Assembly: GCA_036245805.1 (NCBI GenBank)
Contig: BTRK01000004.1
Coordinates: forward strand, 34,023,541-34,087,540
DNA length: 64,000 nt
Direction of reading: 5' to 3'
Origin: Pristionchus mayeri
Lineage: Eukaryota > Nematoda > Chromadorea > Rhabditida > Neodiplogasteridae
Notes under the pieces: model-generated
Database searches by the model: none
What the model saw: only the letters and a program-made list of their open reading frames with translations
Told to the model about the DNA's origin: nothing
Translations under genes and position numbers: made by a program
In this document: positions 47,961 to 59,583 of the stretch, one piece after another
Layout: each line of letters starts with the position of its first letter
Position numbering within the stretch: position 1 is the first letter of the stretch

Positions 47961-50900
47961 GGCTTGAGCTCTGCTATTTCCTCGGGTATAGTCGCAAAAG
48001 TTTCGACTTCTGTGACTGTAGGCGAGTCGTAACCGCTTGGCTCGCATGTTCAATGGAGGTGCTGTTGAGGATATCCAAACTCATTCACACTACTATCTTC
48101 TCTATCCGTTCAATTCTCCCCTGATCCTCTCGCTCCTAATTAGTTGTGTCTTTAGTTCTTTCTCAATCTCTTCCTGAATAGTTCCCCATATTGTGCTATG
48201 GCTTGAGCTCTGCTATTTCCTCGGGTATAGTCGCAAAAGTTTCGACTTCTGTGACTGTAGGCGAGTCGTAACCGCTTGGCTCGCATGTTCAATGGAGGTG
48301 CTGTTGAGGATATCCAAACTCATTCACCACTATCTTCTCTAACCGTTCAATTCTCCCCTGATCCTCTAGCTCCTCCATAGTTGTGTCTTTAGTTCTTTCT
48401 TATCTCTTTCTCAATAGTTCCCCGATTGTCTATGGCTTGAGCTTCGCTATTTCCTCGGGTATAGTCGCAAAAGTTTCGACTTCTGTGACTGTAGGCGAGT
48501 CGTTACCGCTTGGCTCGCCTGTTCAATGGAGGTGCTGTTGAGGATATCCAAACGCATTCACACCACTATCTTCTCTATCCGTTCAATTCTCCCCTGATCA
48601 TCTAGCTCCTCCTTAGTTGTGTCTTTAGTTCTTTCTCAATCTCTTGCTGAATAGTTCCCCATATTGTGCTATGGCTTGAGCTCTGCTATTTCCTCGGGTA
48701 TAGTCGCAAAATTTTCGACTTCTGTGACTGTAGGCGAGTCGTTACGGCTTGGCTCGCCTGTTCAATGGAGGTGCTGTTGAAGATATCCAAACTCATTTAC
48801 CACTATCTCTCTATCCGTTCAATTCTCCCCTGATCCTTTAGCTCCTCATTAGTTGTGTCTTTAGTTCTTTCTCAATCTCTTCCTCAATAGTTCCCCATAT
48901 TGTGCTATGGCTTGAGCTCTGCTATTTCCTCGGGTATAGTCGCAAAAGTTTCGACTTCTGTGACTGTAGGCGAGTCGTAACCGCTTGGCTCGCATGTTCA
49001 ATGGAGGTGCTGTTGAGGATATCCAAACTCATTCACACTACTATCTTCTCTATCCGTTCAATTCTCCCCTGATCCTCTCGCTCCTAATTAGTTGTGTCTT
49101 TAGTTCTTTCTCAATCTCTTCCTGAATAGTTCCCCATATTGTGCTATGGCTTGAGCTCTGCTATTTCCTCGGGTATAGTCGCAAAAGTTTCGACTTCTGT
49201 GACTGTAGGCGAGTCATAACCGCTTGGCTCGCATGTTCAATGGAGGTGCTGTTGAGGATATCCAAACTCATTCACCACTATCTTCTCTAACCGTTCAATT
49301 CTCCCCTGATCCTCTAGCTCCTCCATAGTTGTGTCTTTAGTTCTTTCTTATCTCTTTCTCAATAGTTCCCCGATTGTCTATGGCTTGAGCTTCGCTATTT
49401 CCTCGGGTATAGTCGCAAAAGTTTCGACTTCTGTGACTGTAGGCGAGTCGTTACCGCTTGGCTCGCCTGTTCAATGGAGGTGCTGTTGAGGATATCCAAA
49501 CTCATTCACACTACTATCTTCTCTATCCGTTCAATTCTCCCCTGATCCTCTAGCTCCTAATTAGTTGTGTCTTTAGTTCTTTCTCAATCTCTTCCTCAAT
49601 AGTTCCCCATATTGTGCTATGGCTTGAGCTCTGCTATTTCCTCGGGTATAGTCGCAAAAGTTTCGACTTCTGTGACTGTAGGCGAGTCGTAACCGCTTGG
49701 CTCGCATGTTCAATGGAGGTGCTGTTGAGGATATCCAAACTCATTCACACTACTATCTTCTCTATCCGTTCAATTCTCCCCTGATCCTCTCGCTCCTAAT
49801 TAGTTGTGTCTTTAGTTCTTTCTCAATCTCTTCCTGAATAGTTCCCCATATTGTGCTATGGCTTGAGCTCTGCTATTTCCTCGGGTATAGTCGCAAAAGT
49901 TTCGACTTCTGTGACTGTAGGCGAGTCGTAACCGCTTGGCTCGCATGTTCAATGGAGGTGCTGTTGAGGATATCCAAACTCATTCACCACTATCTTCTCT
50001 AACCGTTCAATTCTCCCCTGATCCTCTAGCTCCTCCATAGTTGTGTCTTTAGTTCTTTCTTATCTCTTTCTCAATAGTTCCCCGATTGTCTATGGCTTGA
50101 GCTTCGCTATTTCCTCGGGTATAGTCGCAAAAGTTTCGACTTCTGTGACTGTAGGCGAGTCGTTACCGCTTGGCTCGCCTGTTCAATGGAGGTGCTGTTG
50201 AGGATATCCAAACGCATTCACACCACTATCTTCTCTATCCGTTCAATTCTCCCCTGATCATCTAGCTCCTCCTTAGTTGTGTCTTTAGTTCTTTCTCAAT
50301 CTCTTGCTGAATAGTTCCCCATATTGTGCTATGGCTTGAGCTCTGCTATTTCCTCGGGTATAGTCGCAAAATTTTCGACTTCTGTGACTGTAGGCGAGTC
50401 GTTACGGCTTGGCTCGCCTGTTCAATGGAGGTGCTGTTGAAGATATCCAAACTCATTTACCACTATCTCTCTATCCGTTCAATTCTCCCCTGATCCTTTA
50501 GCTCCTCATTAGTTGTGTCTTTAGTTCTTTCTCAATCTCTTCCTCAATAGTTCCCCATATTGTGCTATGGCTTGAGCTCTGCTATTTCCTCGGGTATAGT
50601 CGCAAAAGTTTCGACTTCTGTGACTGTAGGCGAGTCGTAACCGCTTGGCTCGCATGTTCAATGGAGGTGCTGTTGAGGATATCCAAACTCATTCACACTA
50701 CTATCTTCTCTATCCGTTCAATTCTCCCCTGATCCTCTCGCTCCTAATTAGTTGTGTCTTTAGTTCTTTCTCAATCTCTTCCTGAATAGTTCCCCATATT
50801 GTGCTATGGCTTGAGCTCTGCTATTTCCTCGGGTATAGTCGCAAAAGTTTCGACTTCTGTGACTGTAGGCGAGTCATAACCGCTTGGCTCGCATGTTCAA

Positions 50901-51280
50901 TGGAGGTGCTGTTGAGGATATCCAAACTCATTCACCACTATCTTCTCTAACCGTTCAATTCTCCCCTGATCCTCTAGCTCCTCCATAGTTGTGTCTTTAG
51001 TTCTTTCTTATCTCTTTCTCAATAGTTCCCCGATTGTCTATGGCTTGAGCTTCGCTATTTCCTCGGGTATAGTCGCAAAAGTTTCGACTTCTGTGACTGT
51101 AGGCGAGTCGTTACCGCTTGGCTCGCCTGTTCAATGGAGGTGCTGTTGAGGATATCCAAACGCATTCACACCACTATCTTCTCTATCCGTTCAATTCTCC
51201 CCTGATCATCTAGCTCCTCCTTAGTTGTGTCTTTAGTTCTTTCTCAATCTCTTGCTGAATAGTTCCCCATATTGTGCTAT
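47961..51280. repeat. 7-mer higher-order repeat, 1660 bp, two copies
   Basis: The copies are 47961-49620 and 49621-51280. GAGTCATAACCG is found only at two sites (GTCATA at 49213 and 50873), and CTTGCTGA at 48643 and 50303; both are 1660 bp apart. The seventh monomers differ (CTCATTCACACTAC at 49382, CGCATTCACACCAC at 51042), so homology breaks there. Confidence 0.92.
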
Positions 51281-53177
51281 GGCTTGGGCTCTGCTATTTC
51301 CTCGGGTATAGTCGCAAAAGTTTCGACTTCTGTGACTGTAGGCGAGTCGTTACCGCTTGGCTCGCCTGTTCAATGGAGGTGCTGTTGAGGATATCCAAAC
51401 TCATTCACACTACTATCTTCTCTATCCGTTCAATTCTCCCCTGATCCTCTAGCTCCTAATTAGTTGTGTCTTTAGTTCTTTCTCAATCTCTTCCTGAATA
51501 GTTCCCCATATTGTGCTATGGCTTGAGCTCTGCTATTTCCTCGGGTATAGTCGCAAAAGTTTCGACTTCTGTGACTGTAGGCGAGTCGTAACCGCTTGGC
51601 TCGCATGTTCAATGGAGGTGCTGTTGAGGATATCCAAACTCATTCACCACTATCTTCTCTAACCGTTCAATTCTCCCCTGATCCTCTAGCTCCTCCATAG
51701 TTGTGTCTTTAGTTCTTTCTTATCTCTTTCTCAATAGTTCCCCGATTGTCTATGGCTTGAGCTTCGCTATTTCCTCGGGTATAGTCGCAAAAGTTTCGAC
51801 TTCTGTGACTGTAGGCGAGTCGTTACCGCTTGGCTCGCATGTTCAATGGAGGTGCTGTTGAGGATATCCAAACTCATTCACCACTATCTTCTCTAACCGT
51901 TCAATTCTCCCCTGATCCTCTAGCTCCTCCATAGTTGTGTCTTTAGTTCTTTCTTATCTCTTTCTCAATAGTTCCCCGATTGTCTATGGCTTGAGCTTCG
52001 CTATTTCCTCGGGTATAGTCGCAAAAGTTTCGATTTCTGTGACTGTAGGCGAGTCGTTACCGCTTGGCTCGCCTGTTCAATGGAGGTGCTGTTGAGGATA
52101 TCCAAACGCATTCACACCACTATCTTCTCTATCCGTTCAATTCTCCCCTGATCATCTAGCTCCTCCTTAGTTGTGTCTTTAGTTCTTTCTCAATCTCTTG
52201 CTGAATAGTTCCCCATATTGTGCTATGGCTTGAGCTCTGCTATTTCCTCGGGTATAGTCGCAAAAGTTTCGACTTCTGTGACTGTAGGCGAGTCGTTACC
52301 GCTTGGCTCGCCTGTTCAATGGAGGTGCTGTTGAGGATATCCAAACTCATTCACACTACTATCTTCTCTATCCGTTCAATTCTCCCCTGATCCTCTAGCT
52401 CCTAATTAGTTGTGTCTTTAGTTCTTTCTCAATCTCTTCCTCAATAGTTCCCCATATTGTGCTATGGCTTGAGCTCTGCTATTTCCTCGGGTATAGTCGC
52501 AAAATTTTCGACTTCTGTGACTGTAGGCGAGTCGTTACGGCTTGGCTCGCATGTTCAATGGAGGTGCTGTTGAGGATATCCAAACTCATTCACACTACTA
52601 TCTTCTCTATCCGTTCAATTCTCCCCTGATCCTCTCGCTCCTAATTAGTTGTGTCTTTAGTTCTTTCTCAATCTCTTCCTGAATAGTTCCCCATATTGTG
52701 CTATGGCTTGAGCTCTGCTATTTCCCCGGGTATAGTCGCAAAAGTTTCGACTTCTGTGACTGTAGGCGAGTCGTTACCGCTTGGCTCGCATGTTCAATGG
52801 AGGTGCTGTTGAGGATATCCAAACTCATTCACCACTATCTTCTCTATCCGTTCAATTCTCCCCTGATCCTCTCGCTCCTAATTAGTTGTGTCTTTAGTTC
52901 TTTCTCAATCTCTTCCTGAATAGTTCCCCATATTGTGCTATGGCTTGAGCTCTGCTATTTCCTCGGGTATAGTCGCAAAAGTTTCGACTTCTGTGACTGT
53001 AGGCGAGTCGTTACGGCTTGGCTCGCCTGTTCTATGGAGGTGCTGTTGAGGATATCCAAACTCATTCACCACTATCTCTCTATCCGTTCAATTCTCCCCT
53101 GATCCTCTAGCTCCTCATTAGTTGTGTCTTTAGTTCTTTCTCAATCTCTTCCTCAATAGTTCCCCATATTGTGCTAT
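51281..53177. repeat. Mosaic of eight monomers with private changes
   Basis: Private changes include GGCTTGGGC (51281), TTTCGATTTCTG (about 52031) and TTTCCCCGGG (about 52720). The last is seen elsewhere only near 24510. CTTGCTGA at 51251 and 52197 (946 bp) suggests a degraded 4-mer. The monomer at 51754 is chimeric. TTCTATGGAGG first occurs at 53031. Confidence 0.8.
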
Positions 53178-55071
53178 GGCTTGAGCTCTGCTATTTCCTC
53201 GGGTATAGTCGCAAAAGTTTCGACTTCTGTGACTGTAGGCGAGTCGTAACCGCTTGGCTCGCATGTTCAATGGAGGTGCTGTTGAGGATATCCAAACTCA
53301 TTCACACTACTATCTTCTCTACCCGTTCAATTCTCCCCTGATCCTCTCGCTCCTAATTAGTTGTGTCTTTAGTTCTTTCTCAATCTCTTCCTGAATAGTT
53401 CCCCATATTGTGCTATGGCTTGAGCTCTGCTATTTCCTCGGGAATAGTCGCAAAAGTTTCGACTTCTGTGACTGTAGGCGAGTCGTTACGGCTTGGCTCG
53501 CCTGTTCTATGGAGGTGCTGTTGAGGATATCCAAACTCATTCACCACTATCTCTCTATCCGTTCAATTCTCCCCTGATCCTCTAGCTCCTCATTAGTTGT
53601 GTCTTTAGTTCTTTCTCAATCTCTTCCTCAATAGTTCCCCATATTGTGCTATGGCTTGAGCTCTGCTATTTCCTCGGGTATAGTCGCAAAAGTTTCGACT
53701 TCTGTGACTGTAGGCGAGTCGTTACCGCTTGGCTCGCCTGTTCAATGGAAGTGCTGTTGAGGATATCCAAACGCATTCACACCACTATCTTCTCTATCCG
53801 TTCAATTCTCCCCTGATCATCTAGCTCCTCCATAGTTGTGTCTTTAGTTCTTTCTTATCTCTTTCTCAATAGTTCCCCGATTGTCTATGGCTTGAGCTTC
53901 GCTATTTCCTCGGGTATAGTCGCAAAAGTTTCGACTTCTGTGACTGTAGGCGAGTCGTTACCGCTTGGCTCGCCTGTTCAATGGAGGTGCTGTTGAGGAT
54001 ATCCAAACTCATTTACCACTATCTCTCTATCCGTTCAATTCTCCCCTGATCCTTTAGCTCCTAATTAGTTGTGTCTTTAGTTCTTTCTCAATCTCTTCCT
54101 CAATAGTTCCCCATATTGTGCTATGGCTTGAGCTCTGCTATTTCCTCGGGTATAGTCGCAAAAGTTTCGACTTCTGTGACTGTAGGCGAGTCGTAACCGC
54201 TTGGCTCGCATGTTCAATGGAGGTGCTGTTGAGGATATCCAAACTCATTCACACTACTATCTTCTCTACCCGTTCAATTCTCCCCTGATCCTCTCGCTCC
54301 TAATTAGTTGTGTCTTTAGTTCTTTCTCAATCTCTTCCTGAATAGTTCCCCATATTGTGCTATGGCTTGAGCTCTGCTATTTCCTCGGGTATAGTCGCAA
54401 AAGTTTCGACTTCTGTGACTGTAGGCGAGTCGTTACGGCTTGGCTCGCCTGTTCTATGGAGGTGCTGTTGAGGATATCCAAACTCATTCACCACTATCTC
54501 TCTATCCGTTCAATTCTCCCCTGATCCTCTAGCTCCTCATTAGTTGTGTCTTTAGTTCTTTCTCAATCTCTTCCTCAATAGTTCCCCATATTGTGCTATG
54601 GCTTGAGCTCTGCTATTTCCTCGGGTATAGTCGCAAAAGTTTCGACTTCTGTGACTGTAGGCGAGTCGTTACCGCTTGGCTCGCCTGTTCAATGGAAGTG
54701 CTGTTGAGGATATCCAAACGCATTCACACCACTATCTTCTCTATCCGTTCAATTCTCCCCTGATCATCTAGCTCCTCCATAGTTGTGTCTTTAGTTCTTT
54801 CTTATCTCTTTCTCAATAGTTCCCCGATTGTCTATGGCTTGAGCTTCGCTATTTCCTCGGGTATAGTCGCAAAAGTTTCGACTTCTGTGACTGTAGGCGA
54901 GTCGTTACCGCTTGGCTCGCCTGTTCAATGGAGGTGCTGTTGAGGATATCCAAACTCATTTACCACTATCTCTCTATCCGTTCAATTCTCCCCTGATCCT
55001 TTAGCTCCTAATTAGTTGTGTCTTTAGTTCTTTCTCAATCTCTTCCTCAATAGTTCCCCATATTGTGCTAT
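53178..55071. repeat. 4-mer higher-order repeat, 947 bp, two copies
   Basis: The copies are 53178-54124 and 54125-55071. CTCTACCCG recurs (ACCCGTT at 53321 and 54268), as does TTCTATGG (TCTATGG at 53506 and 54453), each 947 bp apart. The first copy has GGGAATAG in its second monomer and the second GGGTATAG. GGGAATAG is otherwise confined to the left 20.5 kb. Confidence 0.9.
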
Positions 55072-55304
55072 GGCTTGAGCTCTGCTATTTCCTCGGGTAT
55101 AGTCGCAAAAGTTTCGACTTCTGTGACTGTAGGCGAGTCGTTACGGCTTGGCTCGCCTGTTCAATGGAGGTGTTGAGGATATCCAAACTCATTCACCACT
55201 ATCTCTCTATCCGTTCAATTCTCCCCTGATCCTCTAGCTCCTCATTAGTTGTGTCTTTAGTTCTTTCTCAATCTCTTCCTCAATAGTTCCCCATATTGTG
55301 AAAT
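55072..55304. repeat. Linking monomer with 3-bp deletion
   Basis: GGAGGTGTTGAGG near 55170 replaces GGAGGTGCTGTTGAGG, a loss of one CTG-like triplet. This monomer has GTTACGG with CTCATTCACCAC and separates the 947-bp 4-mer from the 1428-bp 6-mer. Confidence 0.85.
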
Positions 55305-57921
55305 GGCTTGAGCTCTGCTATTTCCTCGGGTATAGTCGCAAAAGTTTCGACTTCTGTGACTGTAGGCGAGTCGTTACCGCTTGGCTCGCCTGTTCAATGG
55401 AAGTGCTGTTGAGGATATCCAAACGCATTCACACCACTATCTTCTCTATCCGTTCAATTCTCCCCTGATCATCTAGCTCCTCCATAGTTGTGTCTTTAGT
55501 TCTTTCTTATCTCTTTCTCAATAGTTCCCCGATTGTATATGGCTTGAGCTATGCTATTTCCTCGGGTATAGTCGCAAAAGTTTCGACTTCTGTGACTATA
55601 GGCGAGTCGTTACCGCTTGGCTCGCCTGTTCAATGGAGGTGCTGTTGAGGATATCCAAACTCATTCACACTACTATCTTCTCTATCCGTTCAATTCTCCC
55701 CTGATCCTCTAGCTCCTCCATAGTTGTGTCTTTAGTTCTTTCTTATCTCTTTCTCAATAGTTCCCCGATTGTCTATGGCTTGAGCTTCGCTATTTCCTCG
55801 GGCATAGTCGCAAAAGTTTCGACTTCTGTGACTGTAGGCGAGTCGTTACCGCTTGGCTCGCCTGTTCAAGGGAGGTGCTGTTGAGGATATCCAAACTCAT
55901 TCACACTACTATCTTCTCTATCCGTTCAATTCTCCCCTGATCCTCTAGCTCCTCCATAGTTGTGTCTTTAGTTCTTTCTCAATCTCTTCCTCAATAGTTC
56001 CCCATATTGTGCTATGGCTTGAGCTCTGCTATTTCCTCGGGTATAGTCGCAAAAGTTTCGACTTCTGTGACTGTAGGCGAGTCGTTACCGCTTGGCTCGC
56101 CTGTTCAATGGAAGTGCTGTTGAGGATATCCAAACGCATTCACACCACTATCTTCTCTATCCGTTCAATTCTCCCCTGATCATCTAGCTCCTCCTTAGTT
56201 GTGTCTTTAGTTCTTTCTCAATCTCTTCCTGAATAGTTCCCCATATTGTGCTATGGCTTGAGCTCTGCTATTTCCTCGGGTATAGTCGCAAAAGTTTCGA
56301 CTTCTGTGACTGTAGGCGAGTCGTTACCGCTTGGCTCGCCTGTTCAATGGAGGTGCTGTTGAGGATATCCAAACTCATTCACACTACTATCTTCTCTATC
56401 CGTTCAATTCTCCCCTGATCCTTTAGCTCCTAATTAGTTGTGTCTTTAGTTCTTTCTCAATCTCTTCCTCAATAGTTCCCCATATTGTGCTATGGCTTGA
56501 GCTCTGCTATTTCCTCGGGTATAGTCGCAAAAGTTTCGACTTCTGTGACTGTAGGCGAGTCGTTACCGCTTGGCTCGCCTGTTCAATGGAAGTGCTGTTG
56601 AGGATATCCAAACGCATTCACACCACTATCTTCTCTATCCGTTCAATTCTCCCCTGATCATCTAGCTCCTCATTAGTTGTGTCTTTAGTTCTTTCTCAAT
56701 CTCTTCCTCAATAGTTCCCCATATTGTGAAATGGCTTGAGCTCTGCTATTTCCTCGGGTATAGTCGCAAAAGTTTCGACTTCTGTGACTGTAGGCGAGTC
56801 GTTACCGCTTGGCTCGCCTGTTCAATGGAAGTGCTGTTGAGGATATCCAAACGCATTCACACCACTATCTTCTCTATCCGTTCAATTCTCCCCTGATCAT
56901 CTAGCTCCTCCATAGTTGTGTCTTTAGTTCTTTCTTATCTCTTTCTCAATAGTTCCCCGATTGTATATGGCTTGAGCTCTGCTATTTCCTCGGGTATAGT
57001 CGCAAAAGTTTCGACTTCTGTGACTATAGGCGAGTCGTTACCGCTTGGCTCGCCTGTTCAATGGAGGTGCTGTTGAGGATATCCAAACTCATTCACACTA
57101 CTATCTTCTCTATCCGTTCAATTCTCCCCTGATCCTCTAGCTCCTCCATAGTTGTGTCTTTAGTTCTTTCTTATCTCTTTCTCAATAGTTCCCCGATTGT
57201 CTATGGCTTGAGCTTCGCTATTTCCTCGGGCATAGTCGCAAAAGTTTCGACTTCTGTGACTGTAGGCGAGTCGTTACCGCTTGGCTCGCCTGTTCAAGGG
57301 AGGTGCTGTTGAGGATATCCAAACTCATTCACACTACTATCTTCTCTATCCGTTCAATTCTCCCCTGATCCTCTAGCTCCTAATTAGTTGTGTCTTTAGT
57401 TCTTTCTCAATCTCTTCCTCAATAGTTCCCCATATTGTGCTATGGCTTGAGCTCTGCTATTTCCTCGGGTATAGTCGCAAAAGTTTCGACTTCTGTGACT
57501 GTAGGCGAGTCGTTACCGCTTGGCTCGCCTGTTCAATGGAAGTGCTGTTGAGGATATCCAAACGCATTCACACCACTATCTTCTCTATCCGTTCAATTCT
57601 CCCCTGATCATCTAGCTCCTCCTTAGTTGTGTCTTTAGTTCTTTCTCAATCTCTTCCTGAATAGTTCATTATATTGTGCTATGGCTTGAGCTCTGCTATT
57701 TCCTCGGGTATAGTCGCAAAAGTTTCGACTTCTGTGACTGTAGGCGAGTCGTTACCGCTTGGCTCGCCTGTTCAATGGAGGTGCTGTTGAGGATATCCAA
57801 ACTCATTCACACTACTATCTTCTCTATCCGTTCAATTCTCCCCTGATCCTCTAGCTCCTAATTAGTTGTGTCTTTAGTTCTTTCTCAATCTCTTCCTCAA
57901 TAGTTCCCCATATTGTGCTAT
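55305..57921. repeat. 6-mer higher-order repeat, 1428 bp, ~1.8 copies
   Basis: The copies are 55305-56732 and 56733-57921. TTGTGAAATGGC (anchors 55305 and 56733), GGGCATAGTC (GGCATAG at 55801 and 57229) and TTCAAGGGAGG (about 55868 and 57296) all recur 1428 bp apart. Private to copy two is AGTTCATTATATTG before 57683. Private to copy one is GAGCTATGC at 55541. Confidence 0.91.
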
Positions 57922-59583
57922 GGCTTGAGCTCTGCTATTTCCTCGGGTATAGTCGCAAAATTTTCGACTTCTGTGACTGTAGGCGAGTCGTTACGGCTTG
58001 GCTCGCCTGTTCAATGGAGGTGCTGTTGAAGATATCCAAACTCATTTACCACTATCTCTCTATCCGTTCAATTCTCCCCTGATCCTTTAGCTCCTCATTA
58101 GTTGTGTCTTTAGTTCTTTCTCAATCTCTTCCTCAATAGTTCCCCATATTGTGCTATGGCTTGAGCTCTGCTATTTCCTCGGGTATAGTCGCAAAAAGTT
58201 TCGACTTCTGTGACTGTAGGCGAGTCGTTACCGCTTGGCTCGCCTGTTCAATGGAGGTGCTGTTGAGGATATCCAAACTCATTCACACTACTATCTTCTC
58301 TATCCGTTCAATTCTCCCCTGATCCTCCAGCTCCTAATTAGTTGTGTCTTTAGTTCTTTCTCAATCTCTTCCTCAATAGTTCCCCATATTGTGCTATGGC
58401 TTGAGCTCTGCTATTTCCTCGGGTATAGTCGCAAAAGTTTCGACTTCTGTGACTGTAGGCGAGTCGTTACGGCTTGGCTCGCCTGTTAAATGGAGGTGCT
58501 GTTGAAGATATCCAAACTCATTTACCACTATCTCTCTATCCGTTCAATTCTCCCCTGATCCTTTAGCTCCTCATTAGTTGTGTCTTTAGTTCTTTCTCAA
58601 TCTCTTCCTCAATAGTTCCCCATATTGTGCTATGGCTTGAGCTCTGCTATTTCCTCGGGTATAGTCGCAAAAGTTTCGACTTCTGTGACTGTAGGCGAGT
58701 CGTTACCGCTTGGCTCGCCTGTTCAATGGAGGTGCTGTTGAGGATATCCAAACTCATTCACACTACTATCTTCTCTATCCGTTCAATTCTCCCCTGATCC
58801 TCTAGCTCCTAATTAGTTGTGTCTTTAGTTCTTTCTCAATCTCTTCCTCAATAGTTCCCCATATTGTGCTATGGCTTGAGCTCTGCTATTTCCTCGGGTA
58901 TAGTCCCAAAATTTTCGACTTCTGTGACTGTAGGCGAGTCGTTACGGCTTGGCTCGCCTGTTCAATGGAGGTGCTGTTGAGGATATCCAAACTCATTTAC
59001 CACTATCTCTCTATCCGTTCAATTCTCCCCTGATCCTTTAGCTCCTCATTAGTTGTGTCTTTAGTTCTTTCTCAATCTCTTCCTCAATAGTTCCCCATAT
59101 TGTGCTATGGCTTGAGCTCTGCTATTTCCTCGGGTATAGTCGCAAAAGTTTCGACTTCTGTGACTGTAGGCGAGTCGTTACCGCTTGGCTCGCCTGTTCA
59201 ATGGAGGTGCTGTTGAGGATATCCAAACTCATTCACACTACTATCTTCTCTATCCGTTCAATTCTCCCCTGATCCTCTAGCTCCTAATTAGTTGTGTCTT
59301 TAGTTCTTTCTCAATCTCTTCCTCAATAGTTCCCCATATTGTGCTATGGCTTGAGCTCTGCTATTTCCTCGGGTATAGTCCCAAAATTTTCGACTTCTGT
59401 GACTGTAGGCGAGTCGTTACGGCTTGGCTCGCCTGTTCAATGGAGGTGCTGTTGAGGATATCCAAACTCATTTACCACTATCTCTCTATCCGTTCAATTC
59501 TCCCCTGATCCTTTAGCTCCTCATTAGTTGTGTCTTTAGTTCTTTCTCAATCTCTTCCTCAATAGTTCCCCATATTGTGCTAT
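57922..59583. repeat. Segment paired with 62.7-63.9 kb; includes a 475-bp dimer
   Basis: GTCCCAAAATTTTCG (GTCCCA at 58903 and 59378) marks a 475-bp dimer. The stretch from about 57683 to the monomer starting 58873 matches 62443 to 63868 at a constant offset of 4760 bp (20 monomers). Shared rare variants are CAAAAAGTTTCG, CCTCCAGCTCC and CTGTTAAATGG (58486 and 63246). Confidence 0.88.

Noticed and set aside
27626..54300. Apparent compensatory change between GTATGCGAA (left arm) and GCATG (right arm) in the inverted repeat
   Set aside because: The two changes occur in different monomers (GTATGCGAA with GCCTG; GCATG with TAGGCGAG), so they do not restore pairing with each other.
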